From JAFGPL01 sp963781805 (GTDB lineage: Bacteria > Bacteroidota > Bacteroidia > Bacteroidales > UBA10428), in NCBI GenBank assembly GCA_963781805.1, contig CAWAHF010000004.1, forward strand, positions 4,154,001 through 4,218,000: DNA of 64,000 nucleotides, written 5' to 3'. The notes beneath the pieces were generated by a model that made no database searches, had not been told where the DNA came from, and saw only the letters and a program-made list of their open reading frames with translations. Made by a program: the position numbers and the translations under genes. Below, in pieces: positions 43,203 to 52,128 of this stretch (the first letter of the stretch is position 1; each line of letters starts with the position of its first letter).

Positions 43203-44301
43203 TTTTCACCTTTGGGTTTGACTTAATATACTGTTTTCTGGCAAGATTAAATTCCTCAATGAGGCTTGCAATCAATTCGGCGACCGATGTAATTTTATCA
43301 ACTCTGTGAGCATTACTTCCTGCAAATGCAAAACCATTGTTCAAATTTCCCATTTGGGCTTCAACCAAGGCATTCGAAATGCAATACGAAATATTTTTAT
43401 AATTACAGGTTCGTATGCAATGATGTTTGCAAAAAGTTGGCTTTCTATTACCGGCTTCAACCTCTTTGAAAAAGTTATTTATTATTGCCCTGCCTGGCAT
43501 CCCAACAGGACTATGTATTATTCGGATATCATTTCTGGTTGCCTGAATGAATGAATTTTTAAATTTTTCTGAAGCATCACATTCATTGGTGGCAACAAAA
43601 CGAGTGCCCATCTGAACGGCGGTTGCACCTAATGACATGATATTAAAGATATCTTTGCCGGTATAAATTCCACCTGCTGCAATTACCGGTATACCTATGT
43701 CTTTTTCATCCTCGAATGGACGTATTTCTTTAACTACCTCCGTCACCAGGTTTTCAAGCCTGTTGGTTTCAGCACTAAGCTGATCACTTTTAAAACCGAG
43801 ATGGCCTCCGGCTTTGGGACCTTCAACCACGATGGCGTCGGGTAAATAATTAAAATTCTGTTTCCACTTTTTACAAATTATGGAAACAGCCCTGGCAGAG
43901 GATACAATAGGAGCAAGTTTAGTTTTTGTTTCTTTAAGTAAAAATTTAGGTAAATCCAAAGGCAGTCCTGCACCCGAAAAAATAATATCAATCCCTTCTT
44001 CAATGGAAGTTTTAACCATATCGGCAAAGTTTGATATTGCTACCATAATATTTACACCCAGGATTCCATCAGTCATACTGCGGGCTTTGCGAATTTCAAA
44101 TCTTAGGGCATCAATATTCACCTGGTTGAAATTTTTATATGGTCTATTTCCAATCAAACCGATGCCAACAGTAGAAATCACTCCGACTCCTCCCATATTC
44201 GCTACTGCCGAGGCAAGCCCCGCGAGCGAAATGCCAATCCCCATACCACCTTGAATGATAGGTACGGGGATTTCTAAATTTCCTATTTTAAAACTCTTCA
44301 A
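43156..44301 (-). CDS. Nitronate monooxygenase (2-nitropropane dioxygenase family)
   Basis: 381 residues, FMN-dependent TIM barrel. IPIIQGGMGIGISLAGLASAVANMGGVGVIS at the start, VVEGPKAGGHLG with the active-site His, IPVIAAGGIYTGKDI, and LGATAVQMGTRFVATNECDAS are typical. Oxidises toxic nitronates; some relatives are enoyl reductases. A Cys/His cluster (FCKHHCIRTCNYKNISYC, about residues 290-310) occurs in this long subfamily. Followed with overlap by the sigma-factor gene. Confidence 0.9.
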   Translation of the reverse strand: MKSFKIGNLEIPVPIIQGGMGIGISLAGLASAVANMGGVGVISTVGIGLIGNRPYKNFNQVNIDALRFEIRKARSMTDGILGVNIMVAISNFADMVKTSIEEGIDIIFSGAGLPLDLPKFLLKETKTKLAPIVSSARAVSIICKKWKQNFNYLPDAIVVEGPKAGGHLGFKSDQLSAETNRLENLVTEVVKEIRPFEDEKDIGIPVIAAGGIYTGKDIFNIMSLGATAVQMGTRFVATNECDASEKFKNSFIQATRNDIRIIHSPVGMPGRAIINNFFKEVEAGNRKPTFCKHHCIRTCNYKNISYCISNALVEAQMGNLNNGFAFAGSNAHRVDKITSVAELIASLIEEFNLARKQYIKSNPKVKNETAGHFETNYQQTG

Positions 44302-44305
44302 CTTC

Positions 44306-44506
44306 CTAACTTAAATATTTAACATTCACTGCCATCATCCCTTTTTCGCCGGACTTCGTTTCAAATTCAACTTTCTGTTCGGCGTCAAGTGTAGTGACAG
44401 AACTTGATAAGCCTGAACGATGAACAAAAATATCCTGATCATCTTCAGTCAATATGAAACCATAACCTTTGGTTTCATTATACCATTTTACTTTTCCTTT
44501 TGTCAT
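44306..44506 (-). CDS. Cold-shock domain protein (CspA family)
   Basis: 66 residues. RNA-binding motifs RNP1 KGYGFIL and RNP2 DIFVHRS are present in the OB fold. Acts as an RNA chaperone at low temperature or in stationary phase. Only 4 bp separate it from the nitronate monooxygenase start and 14 bp from the upstream RRM gene, so the three are probably one transcript. Confidence 0.95.
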   Translation of the reverse strand: MTKGKVKWYNETKGYGFILTEDDQDIFVHRSGLSSSVTTLDAEQKVEFETKSGEKGMMAVNVKYLS

Positions 44507-44520
44507 TGTTAAAAAATTTA

Positions 44521-44781
44521 TTATTTAAAAAAATTATCTCGTTTTGGCTTTGCTTCATTTACAACAATTTCTCTGCTGTCCACTTCCGTGCCATTTAATT
44601 CTTCGATGGCAGCTCCAGCTTCTTCGTTGCTGTTCATTACAATAAAACCAAATCCTTTGCTAATTCCACTGTATTTATCTGTGATTATTTTTGCAGATGT
44701 AACTTCTCCATATTCCTCAAAAATTTGTTTTAATTCAGCGTCATCTACCTTATAACTAAGGTTACCTACATAAATGTTCAT
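44521..44781 (-). CDS. RRM-type RNA-binding protein
   Basis: 86 residues, one RNA recognition motif: RNP2 IYVGNLS at 3-9 and RNP1 KGFGFIVM at about 42-49, with the typical LKQIFEEYGEVTSAKII helix. Basic tail PKRDNFFK. Such small RRM proteins are common in Bacteroidota and bind RNA, perhaps as chaperones. First gene of a run with the cold-shock protein. Confidence 0.95.
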   Translation of the reverse strand: MNIYVGNLSYKVDDAELKQIFEEYGEVTSAKIITDKYSGISKGFGFIVMNSNEEAGAAIEELNGTEVDSREIVVNEAKPKRDNFFK

Positions 44782-45343
44782 GTTATATTATATTTATTAA
44801 TAAATTGTTAATGATTGATTTAATGCTTAAAAATTATGTTCTTTGCTCTTTACTACCTATTTATGTTATACTGAATACTTTTAATGGGTATAATTTATTC
44901 CATTTGTTTACATTGATTTAACAGATTCATACACCCAGAATTAAAAATAAGGCAGTAGGCATTGAGGAAACATCATCCTCGGGGGCACAATTTCTTAAAC
45001 CAAAAGTTGCTCAAAGGTAGATATAAATAAATTAGAATTGCCTGTATTTAAAAATAATTTACTTCTATTGCAGATAATAGTAAAGACTACTAACAGGTTA
45101 GATAATTATTCGTGCTACTTTTTTACGTTTTATAGCAGGTTAAAAAATCATTTGAATAGTCTTTAAATCCTTACTGAATCAAAAGAGAGTTTGGAACAAA
45201 AATTTCTAACATAAACCTGTATGCCATGTGTAAAAGTGGATAAACATTTTACCTGCCAGCGTAAAATGCAGATATATCCCTTGCTTCTGCAGTAAATGAA
45301 GATAAATGAAAAAGTCCTGAAAATATCAGGTGGATTAAATCAG
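44782..45343. other. Long upstream region of the RRM/CspA genes
   Basis: No gene. On the minus strand TACCTTTG (45012-45019) fits the -7 box, though no TTG is at the right distance. It would leave a 5' leader of about 220 nt before the RRM gene, a length seen with cold-regulated genes. I could not identify a specific leader fold by eye. Confidence 0.3.
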
Positions 45344-45362
45344 TTGGGTGGAAGATGTGACT
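45344..45362. repeat. Imperfect copy of the tRNA-His 3' end (att-like)
   Basis: TTGGGTGGAAGATGTGACT matches TTGGGTGGAAGATGGGACT at 45524-45542 (3' end of tRNA-His and flank) at 18 of 19 positions, in the same orientation, 180 bp on the 3' side of the tRNA. Such duplications remain where an integrase used a tRNA end as attachment site. No integrase gene is in between. Confidence 0.5.
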
Positions 45363-45487
45363 AACCGATTATGATTTTGTAACTCGTAATTCGAACCAAA
45401 ATCAGGATTAGCATAAATTATTTATTCGTTGAAATACAAAGAAGGAGGGCTCGTCCCATTTTCAATAAAATACCTGATTTACTATTG

Positions 45488-45524
45488 TTAAAAAATAAGA
45501 AATCCCGGAATTCAACCGGGATTT
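45488..45524 (-). terminator. Rho-independent terminator of tRNA-His
   Basis: AAATCCCGG pairs with CCGGGATTT around AATTCAA-type loop (45500-45524). On the minus strand the tail is TCTTATTTTTT. It starts directly after the tRNA 3' end. Confidence 0.85.
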
Positions 45525-45526
45525 TG

Positions 45527-45601
45527 GGTGGAAGATGGGACTCGAACCCACGGCCCTCAGAACCACAATCTGATGCTCTAACCTACTGAGCTACATCCAC
45601 C
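45527..45601 (-). tRNA. tRNA-His (anticodon GTG)
   Basis: On the minus strand a complete cloverleaf reads G, acceptor GTGGATG, D arm GCTCAGTAGGTTAGAGC, anticodon stem TCAGA with loop TTGTGGT, variable loop, T arm GTGGG-TTCGAGT-CCCAT (approximately), acceptor CTTCCAC, C. The extra G at position -1 facing C73 is the identity feature of tRNA-His. CCA is not encoded. One T-T mismatch lies in the acceptor stem. Confidence 0.96.
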
Positions 45602-45616
45602 ATTTTAATAAGTGCG

Positions 45617-45624
45617 CAAATATA
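45617..45624 (-). promoter_or_regulatory. -7 box of the tRNA-His promoter
   Basis: Minus strand TATATTTG, an exact TAnnTTTG match, ends 16 bp before the tRNA 5' end, giving a start point about 10 nt upstream. The -33 region lacks a clear TTG. Confidence 0.5.
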
Positions 45625-46173
45625 GCTATCTTTTAACTTTTAGAAAATATTTTATGGTAAATAAATTCTGAAAAAGCTCCGCCTTGGTTTTCGTTGTTGA
45701 CAATTGTTTTGCAATCAAATCCGAGATTTTTAACCTTCGGATATTGTTTAAAATATTCTTAATTCTTGAAACTCAAATTTCAAATACAGAGTGTCTTGAA
45801 ATTTGTAGGTTGAACGAATTATCTCCGGACCGAAGGGAGTGATCCCGATAGCACAATTTGTCCCGCAATGAAAGTCAGGAGCATGTCGGGATAAATGAAC
45901 TAAACTCCGATGCTTGCGGCGAGATGGCATAAGTTCCTTTTTGATCCCCCATCCACTCAAGACGGGGTATTTCATTTTAGTTTTTTAAATCAGGTTTCGC
46001 GGTCCATCGGATCATCCTGACTATAGAAATTCTAAAGAATCCTGATTTGTAGAAAAAAGAGTATATTTATAATCTGAAAAAAATGACATCGAGGCCTGTC
46101 ATTAATCTTGACAATAAGTTTTAAAGGATTTAATTTTTGTTTATACCCTGAACCCCTTAAATAACCGAAGGAT
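45625..46173. other. Intergenic region without a gene
   Basis: A minus-strand frame at 45748-45975 does not look like protein. The segment about 45800-45960 is more GC-rich and contains imperfect inverted words such as CTCCGGACCGAAGGGAG, typical of non-coding Bacteroidota spacer repeats. The last ~100 bp presumably hold the promoter of the GNAT gene. Confidence 0.35.
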
Positions 46174-47364
46174 ATGAAAATGATTGAAGTGATAGATAAG
46201 AAAACCAAGACCGAATTTCATATGGTTCCCAAAGTGTTATATAAAAATGATAAGAACTGGACCTGTCCGCTGGATGTTGAAATTGAGGGTATTTTTGATC
46301 CGAACCACAATACATGTTTTCGGCATGGGGATGCAAAAAGATGGATATTAAAAGATGATACAGGGAATTATTTGGGAAGAATTGCGGCATTTTATGATAA
46401 GAACAAAGCATATCATAATCCACAACCTACAGGAGGAATGGGATTCTTTGAATGCATAAATGATCAGACTGTCGCCAATCTTTTATTCGACACAGCTAAA
46501 GAATGGCTCAAATCTCAGGGAATGGAAGCCATGGACGGTCCCATCAATTTTGGCGAAAATTTTGTTCATCAGGGATGCCTGGTAGAAGGTTTTACGGTTC
46601 AGGGATATGGTATGCCTTATAATTTTCCTTACTATAAAGAGCTGTTTGAAAATTACGGGTTTAAAACTTATTTTGAAATGTATAGTTTTCACGATGTATT
46701 TTCAAGAGACTACCCGGATCGAATGCGAAAATTTGCAGAACACTTTTTTGAAAAAGAAGATTATAGTTTCAAACATCTCGAAATGGATAAAGCTGAAGTG
46801 TATCTCAGGCAGCTGGTAGAAATGTATAATAAGGTCTGGTCAAATTTTCATGAAAGTTACACGCCCTTAGAGTATGAGGATTTCTACGGAATATTTAAAG
46901 ATTCAAAACCGCTACTCAATGAAAAAACTATTTGGTTTGGTTATCACGAGGGAAAACCGGTAGGATTTCTAATCGCCTTTCCTGATGTGAACCAGGTTTT
47001 CAGGAAACTGAAAAACGGTAAACTAAACCTCATCAACATTATTAAGATGTTTTATTTTCGGAGAAGAGCCGTTACACGTGCCAGACTGCTGATTTCGGGT
47101 GTTATTCCGGAATACCAGCGGTCAGGGGTGGTGGGCCCGATTTATATTAAACTTGTGGATACAATGCGGGAGTTAGGAATGACCGAGCTTGAGCTCTCCT
47201 GGGTTGGTGATTATAACATTACTGTAAACCGCATGTACGGACAGTTTGGAGCAACCAAGGAAAAGACACATATTACCTATCGGTGTCTGTTCGATCCGAA
47301 TGCTGAATTTATCAGATTTACCAACCGGAGCGAGAAATTCAAAAATGTAAAGAAAAATGAATAG
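46174..47364 (+). CDS. GNAT-fold N-acetyltransferase-like protein
   Basis: 396 residues, soluble. An N-terminal part (TEFHMVPKVLYKNDKNWTCPLDVEIEGIFDP ... LGRIAAFYDKNKAYH) and a C-terminal part (ARLLISGVIPEYQRSGVVGPIYIKLVDTMRELGMTELELSWVGDYN) resemble the double-GNAT proteins often annotated as hypothetical in Bacteroidota. The GVIPEYQRSG segment corresponds to the acetyl-CoA pyrophosphate loop. Substrate unknown. Confidence 0.8.
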   Translation: MKMIEVIDKKTKTEFHMVPKVLYKNDKNWTCPLDVEIEGIFDPNHNTCFRHGDAKRWILKDDTGNYLGRIAAFYDKNKAYHNPQPTGGMGFFECINDQTVANLLFDTAKEWLKSQGMEAMDGPINFGENFVHQGCLVEGFTVQGYGMPYNFPYYKELFENYGFKTYFEMYSFHDVFSRDYPDRMRKFAEHFFEKEDYSFKHLEMDKAEVYLRQLVEMYNKVWSNFHESYTPLEYEDFYGIFKDSKPLLNEKTIWFGYHEGKPVGFLIAFPDVNQVFRKLKNGKLNLINIIKMFYFRRRAVTRARLLISGVIPEYQRSGVVGPIYIKLVDTMRELGMTELELSWVGDYNITVNRMYGQFGATKEKTHITYRCLFDPNAEFIRFTNRSEKFKNVKKNE

Positions 47365-47370
47365 GTATAT

Positions 47371-47402
47371 TTTGGTAAATTGATTTTGATTGTGTATTTT
47401 TG
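47371..47402 (+). promoter_or_regulatory. Promoter of rpmE2
   Basis: TTTG (47371-47374), 20 bp, TATTTTTG (47395-47402), a strong fit to the Bacteroidota consensus. The start point would be near 47408, leaving a leader of about 33 nt. Confidence 0.6.
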
Positions 47403-47440
47403 CACTCCTATTTTTTTAACAGGTTGAAATTTATAAAGAA

Positions 47441-47710
47441 ATGAAAAAAGGAATACATCCTGAAAATTACAGATTAGTGGCATTCAGAGATATGTCAAAT
47501 GGATATACCTTTGTTACAAAATCTACTGCCAACACCAAAGAAACAGTGAAACTTGAGGATGGTGTTGAATACCCGCTGGTGAAGCTTGAAATCTCAAACA
47601 CTTCTCATCCGTTTTACACAGGTAAGATGAAACTTGTAGATACAGCAGGACGTGTTGATAAATATATGAACAGGTATAAAGACCACCTCGCAAAAAAGCA
47701 GAATAAATAG
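47441..47710 (+). CDS. rpmE2: 50S ribosomal protein L31 type B
   Basis: 89 residues. MKKGIHPENYRLVAFRDMSNG and SNTSHPFYTGKMKLVDTAGRVDKY are diagnostic. It is the cysteine-free, zinc-independent form, usual in Bacteroidota. Own promoter upstream and terminator downstream. Confidence 0.97.
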   Translation: MKKGIHPENYRLVAFRDMSNGYTFVTKSTANTKETVKLEDGVEYPLVKLEISNTSHPFYTGKMKLVDTAGRVDKYMNRYKDHLAKKQNK

Positions 47711-47730
47711 AAAATTATCAAGATAAAATC

Positions 47731-47773
47731 AAAGCTCCGTTTTTCAGATATTGAAAATCAGGAGCTTTTTTTA
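47731..47773 (+). terminator. Rho-independent terminator after rpmE2
   Basis: AAAGCTCC pairs with GGAGCTTT, enclosing a smaller TTTTCA/TGAAAA helix, followed by TTTTT. Confidence 0.85.
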
Positions 47774-47809
47774 TGTATTTTTGTTTGGTACATACGAATA
47801 TCCGACAGT

Positions 47810-49021
47810 ATGAAAAGTTATGAAAATGCAGGTTATATATTGTTTGATGACCATTCCTGGAACCAGTTGCTCCCGTTAACTTTTACACGTCCGGTTGCTG
47901 CCATACGTTTAGGAATACTTACGATTAGAGAGAAGTGGGAAAAATATCTGAAAGCTGATTGTTCTTTTCTTACACAGGAATATTTAAGAGAAAAATTTCC
48001 TTATGTTTCAACGAAACAGAATATTTTAATCAATGGTTCGGTTTTGCCAACCGAAAAACTGGTTGGAGAAATACTTCAACTCAAAGAAAAACAAGCACTG
48101 GTTAAAGACAATATGATTATAGCATGCAATTTCGGTGATCAGGACCCTGCATCATTTTCATATCAGGAATCAACAGATTATTCGATAGTTCCGTTTAAAT
48201 CTGATATCTCAAAAGTAAACCATGTTTGGGAAATTTTTAATATGAATAGCAATGAGCTCCGGAATGATTTTCATCAAATTACACAAAACAGAAAATCTGC
48301 AGCAATAAGCCAATCGAATAAGATATTCTATCCGGAAAATATTTTTATCGAACAAGGAGCAGTAGTCGAATGTTCCATTATTAACGCAAAAGAGGGTCCT
48401 GTATATATCGGGAAAGATGCGGAGATTATGGAAGGTTCGGTGATTAGGGGAGCGTTGGCTTTGTGTGAGCATTCTGTGCTAAAAATCGGAACCAAAATTT
48501 ACGGTCCAACCACTATTGGACCCTATTCGAAGGTGGGAGGTGAGATAAACAATTCTGTAATTTTTGGGTATTCAAATAAGGCACATGATGGTTTCCTTGG
48601 CAATTCGGTAATTGGTGAGTGGTGCAATCTGGGTGCTGATACAAACACATCAAACCTCAAAAATAATTATGCATCAGTCAAAATCTGGGATTATCTTAAA
48701 AACAGATTTACCGATACGGGTCTCCAGTTTTGCGGATTGATTATGGGAGATCATTCCAAGTGCGGAATCAATACCATGTTTAATACAGGTACAGTAGTGG
48801 GTGTAAGTGCAAATATATTCGGCGCCGGATTTCCAAGAAACTTTATTCCTTCTTTTTCGTGGGGGGGGGCTGGTGGTTTTGTTACCTATGCACTGCCTAA
48901 AGTATTTGAGGTTGCCGGTATAGTGATGAAACGTCGCGATATTTTTTTATCAGAGGCAGATAAGAATATTCTAAGATTTATTTTCAACGAAACAGCCAAA
49001 TTCCGAAAAGAAGAGAAATGA
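47810..49021 (+). CDS. GlmU-family putative sugar-nucleotide transferase
   Basis: 403 residues. The N-terminus (GYILFDDHSWNQLLPLTFTRPVAAIRLGILTIREKWEKYL) is the degenerate nucleotidyltransferase-like half typical of the Bacteroidota GlmU-like family. From about residue 180 hexapeptide repeats form a left-handed beta-helix (AVVECSIINAKEGPVYIGKDAEIMEGSVIRG ... GPTTIGPYSKVGGEINNSVIFGYSNKAHDGFLG). A -7-like TATTTTTG lies at 47776-47783. The codons for Trp-Gly-Gly at about residue 352 create a tract of nine G (48861-48869). Confidence 0.85.
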   Translation: MKSYENAGYILFDDHSWNQLLPLTFTRPVAAIRLGILTIREKWEKYLKADCSFLTQEYLREKFPYVSTKQNILINGSVLPTEKLVGEILQLKEKQALVKDNMIIACNFGDQDPASFSYQESTDYSIVPFKSDISKVNHVWEIFNMNSNELRNDFHQITQNRKSAAISQSNKIFYPENIFIEQGAVVECSIINAKEGPVYIGKDAEIMEGSVIRGALALCEHSVLKIGTKIYGPTTIGPYSKVGGEINNSVIFGYSNKAHDGFLGNSVIGEWCNLGADTNTSNLKNNYASVKIWDYLKNRFTDTGLQFCGLIMGDHSKCGINTMFNTGTVVGVSANIFGAGFPRNFIPSFSWGGAGGFVTYALPKVFEVAGIVMKRRDIFLSEADKNILRFIFNETAKFRKEEK

Positions 49022-49049
49022 TGAGATTATTAAAGATGTGTTAGCATAT

Positions 49050-49065
49050 TGGCACAGCTATTGCA
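49050..49065 (+). promoter_or_regulatory. Sigma-54 (-24/-12) promoter of lon
   Basis: TGGCAC-AGCTA-TTGCA, an exact match to the consensus TGGCAC-N5-TTGCW, preceded by T. It lies 84 bp before the lon start codon in the 127 bp gap after the GlmU-like gene. Transcription should begin near 49077. A search by eye for the same pattern on both strands found no second intergenic match. Confidence 0.75.
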
Positions 49066-49148
49066 TGTCTTATGTTTGAATTTTATTTCAGGGAGGTCTG
49101 ACACAATGTCGGATAATTAAAACCATACGATTAGGAGAGAGGATAAAA

Positions 49149-51602
49149 ATGAGTCAAGGATTTGAGAATTTAGAAAGATCACTTATTTCAGCATCGATGA
49201 ACGAAGAGGCTGATTTTATACCATTGATTTCAGACGAAGATGAAGATAGTCTCAACAAAACAGATATTCCCGAAAGCATACCGTTACTTCCTTTAAGGAA
49301 CACTGTTTTATTTCCGGGGGTAGTTATTCCTATCTCGGTAGGCAGAGACAAATCAATGAAACTAATAAGAGATTTCTACAAAAAGGACAAAATTATCGGA
49401 ACGGTTGCACAAAAGGACCCAAACCTTGAAGAGCCTGCATTCATCGATTTATATAAAACAGGAACAGTTGCACAAATCATTAGAATACTTGAAATGCCCG
49501 ATGGTTCAACTTCTGTTATTATACAAGGAAAGAAACGTTTTTTTATCGAAAGTCTGGTTTCAACAGAGCCTTATTTTGTAGCAAAAATTCAGTCCCTGGA
49601 AGATATCAGGCCGATGAAAAAAAATGATGAATTTGAGGCAATTGTAGGTTCATTGAAAGATTTATCTCTTAAGATTATTAAACTATCATCAAATATACCC
49701 CCCGAAGCATCATTTGCCGTCAGAAATATCGAGAGTTCTTCATTTCTTATCAATTTTATCAGTTCCAACAGCGATATAAAATTACACGAAAAACAACGGC
49801 TTCTTGAATTTGACGACCTTAAAAAAAGAGGTATGGCTTTACTTGAATACCTGAGTCGTGAAGTACAAATGTTGGAACTTAAACTCGATATCCAGACCAA
49901 AACAAAACTTGATCTCGATCAGCAGCAAAGGGAATATTTCCTACATCAGCAAATGAAAACCATACAGGATGAGCTGGGTGGTAATTCTATGGATCAGGAA
50001 GTAGAAGAACTCAGGAAGCGGGGTAAAAAGAAAAAATGGACCAAAGATGTTCATACCGTTTTTAATAAAGAGGTAGATAAACTTCAACGGTTAAACCCGG
50101 CAACCGGTGAATATTCGGTACAGGTAAATTATTTGCAGACACTGCTGGATTTGCCCTGGAGTGAATATACCAAAGATAATTTCGACCTGAAACGCGCCCA
50201 GAAAATTCTTGACAGAGATCACTTTGGACTGGAAAAAGTGAAAGATCGGATTCTGGAACATCTGGCAGTATTAAAACTTAAAGGGGATCTTAAGTCTCCG
50301 ATACTTTGCCTCATTGGTCCTCCGGGTGTTGGGAAAACATCTTTGGGGAAATCAATTGCAAAGGCCCTTAACCGGAAGTATGTCAGAATGTCATTGGGAG
50401 GTTTACACGATGAGGCCGAAATAAGAGGTCATAGAAAAACCTATATCGGTGCAATGCCCGGTAGAATTATTCAAAATCTGAAAAAAGCAAAATCATCAAA
50501 TCCTGTATTTGTACTTGATGAAATTGATAAGGTAGGTAAGGATTTTCACGGAGATCCGGCGTCTGCATTGTTAGAAGTTCTTGACCCTGAACAAAACAGC
50601 ACTTTTTATGACAACTTTCTTGAGATTGAGTATGATTTATCGAGGGTAATGTTTATTGCTACCGCAAATACTTCTTATTCCATTCATCCTGCACTGCGCG
50701 ACAGAATGGAAACCATTGATCTGAGTGGATATATTCTTGAGGAAAAAGTTGAAATTGCCAGGAGACATCTGATTCCGAAACAATTACGGGAACACGGACT
50801 TAATAAGGGACATCTGGTTCTCTCCAAGAATATTCTTGAGTTTATAATCGATAATTATACAAGAGAGTCTGGTGTTCGGGAACTCGATAAAACCATCGCA
50901 AAAATTGCCAGAATTATTGCCAGGAAAATTGCTCTCGAAGAGGAGTATAACAAAAACGTAACCATAGAGGATATAATTAAAATTCTCGGTTCGGCAAAAT
51001 ATATTAAGGAAAAATACTCAGGAAATGATTTTGCAGGAGTGGTAACCGGCCTTGCCTGGACATCCGTAGGGGGTGAAATCCTGTTTGTAGAAACCAGTCT
51101 GAGCAAAGGTAAAGGAACACTGACCATTACCGGAAATCTGGGCGATGTAATGAAGGAATCGGCTGTAATTGCCCTTGAATATATAAAATCCAATTCGGAA
51201 ATTCTTAATATAAAACCTGAACTTTTTGAAAAATGGAATTTTCATATTCATGTTCCCGAAGGTGCCATTCCCAAAGATGGTCCGTCAGCCGGTGTAACTA
51301 TGGCGACCTCTGTGGCATCGGCTATCACACAACGAAAAATTAAAGGAAATCTTGCAATGACGGGAGAGATTACATTAAGAGGCAAAGTATTACCGGTTGG
51401 TGGGATTAAAGAAAAGATACTTGCTGCTAAACGGGCTGATATCAAAGAAATTATTCTTTCGGAAGAAAACAGGAAAGACATCGAGGAAATTAATGAAATC
51501 TACCTGAAAGGATTAAAATTTCATTATGTAAAGACAGTAATGGAAGTACTTGATATTGCTCTGCTTAAGCAAAAAGTGGACCATGCCAGAAAATTCGACT
51601 AA
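49149..51602 (+). CDS. lon: ATP-dependent protease Lon
   Basis: 817 residues, full length. The N-terminal LON domain (LPLLPLRNTVLFPGVVIPISVGRDKS) is followed by the AAA+ module with Walker A GPPGVGKTS and Walker B VFVLDEIDK, and the Ser-Lys protease domain: Ser713 in PKDGPSAGV and Lys756 in GGIKEK. Degrades misfolded and regulatory proteins in the cytoplasm. An AGGAG-type ribosome site (TTAGGAGAGAGG) precedes the ATG, unusual for this phylum and suggesting strong translation. Probably sigma-54 driven. Confidence 0.98.
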   Translation: MSQGFENLERSLISASMNEEADFIPLISDEDEDSLNKTDIPESIPLLPLRNTVLFPGVVIPISVGRDKSMKLIRDFYKKDKIIGTVAQKDPNLEEPAFIDLYKTGTVAQIIRILEMPDGSTSVIIQGKKRFFIESLVSTEPYFVAKIQSLEDIRPMKKNDEFEAIVGSLKDLSLKIIKLSSNIPPEASFAVRNIESSSFLINFISSNSDIKLHEKQRLLEFDDLKKRGMALLEYLSREVQMLELKLDIQTKTKLDLDQQQREYFLHQQMKTIQDELGGNSMDQEVEELRKRGKKKKWTKDVHTVFNKEVDKLQRLNPATGEYSVQVNYLQTLLDLPWSEYTKDNFDLKRAQKILDRDHFGLEKVKDRILEHLAVLKLKGDLKSPILCLIGPPGVGKTSLGKSIAKALNRKYVRMSLGGLHDEAEIRGHRKTYIGAMPGRIIQNLKKAKSSNPVFVLDEIDKVGKDFHGDPASALLEVLDPEQNSTFYDNFLEIEYDLSRVMFIATANTSYSIHPALRDRMETIDLSGYILEEKVEIARRHLIPKQLREHGLNKGHLVLSKNILEFIIDNYTRESGVRELDKTIAKIARIIARKIALEEEYNKNVTIEDIIKILGSAKYIKEKYSGNDFAGVVTGLAWTSVGGEILFVETSLSKGKGTLTITGNLGDVMKESAVIALEYIKSNSEILNIKPELFEKWNFHIHVPEGAIPKDGPSAGVTMATSVASAITQRKIKGNLAMTGEITLRGKVLPVGGIKEKILAAKRADIKEIILSEENRKDIEEINEIYLKGLKFHYVKTVMEVLDIALLKQKVDHARKFD

Positions 51603-51725
51603 TATTGTCGTGAAAATCTGATTTGTATGAGACTTAACCCTTGAATATTTGTTGGACTTCTGTTGGTATTGATAGGATTAAGTATTATCCTCAGAATTTT
51701 TGTTGATGTGTATCTTTTCAGAATA

Positions 51726-51920
51726 TTATTGAAAGGATGAATAAGATACCTCAGACTTTATCTGCAGCTCTTCAATTTTTCTTTCCAATTCTGAAATTTC
51801 TTTTTTCATCTTACATGTATCTGCACCATCCTTTTCATATTCTCTGATAAATTGCTTGAGCATTATGATATTTCTCTGGTGCTCGAAAATACGGGTAACT
51901 AAACTCTTTCTTTCTTGCAT
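51726..51920 (-). CDS. Small coiled-coil protein
   Basis: 64 residues from the ATG at 51920; an upstream ATG at 51977 would add 19. The protein is a helical heptad pattern (IFEHQRNIIMLKQFIREYEKDG ... CKMKKEISELERKIEELQIK). No family is recognised. Single gene on this strand between lon and the DUF3098 gene. Confidence 0.5.
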   Translation of the reverse strand: MQERKSLVTRIFEHQRNIIMLKQFIREYEKDGADTCKMKKEISELERKIEELQIKSEVSYSSFQ

Positions 51921-52128
51921 TAATCGGATTGTTAAGTTAATTTTTGGTGATTGATAAATTGTTATACGTAAAGACAAAAAAAGTGTTATGATTTTTGTCA
52001 GTTTTTTTACTTACATTTTAGTTTTAGCTTGACCATTATTATCCCGAATTAACATTTATTCCGGAATTTTTTAATATTTTTTAAAAAAATATATCGATTT
52101 TTGAACGTTTCCATTTTTCGCGTGTACC

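Noticed and set aside
45748..45975. 75-codon minus-strand frame upstream of the GNAT gene
   Set aside because: Low protein likeness; the region looks like structured non-coding spacer.
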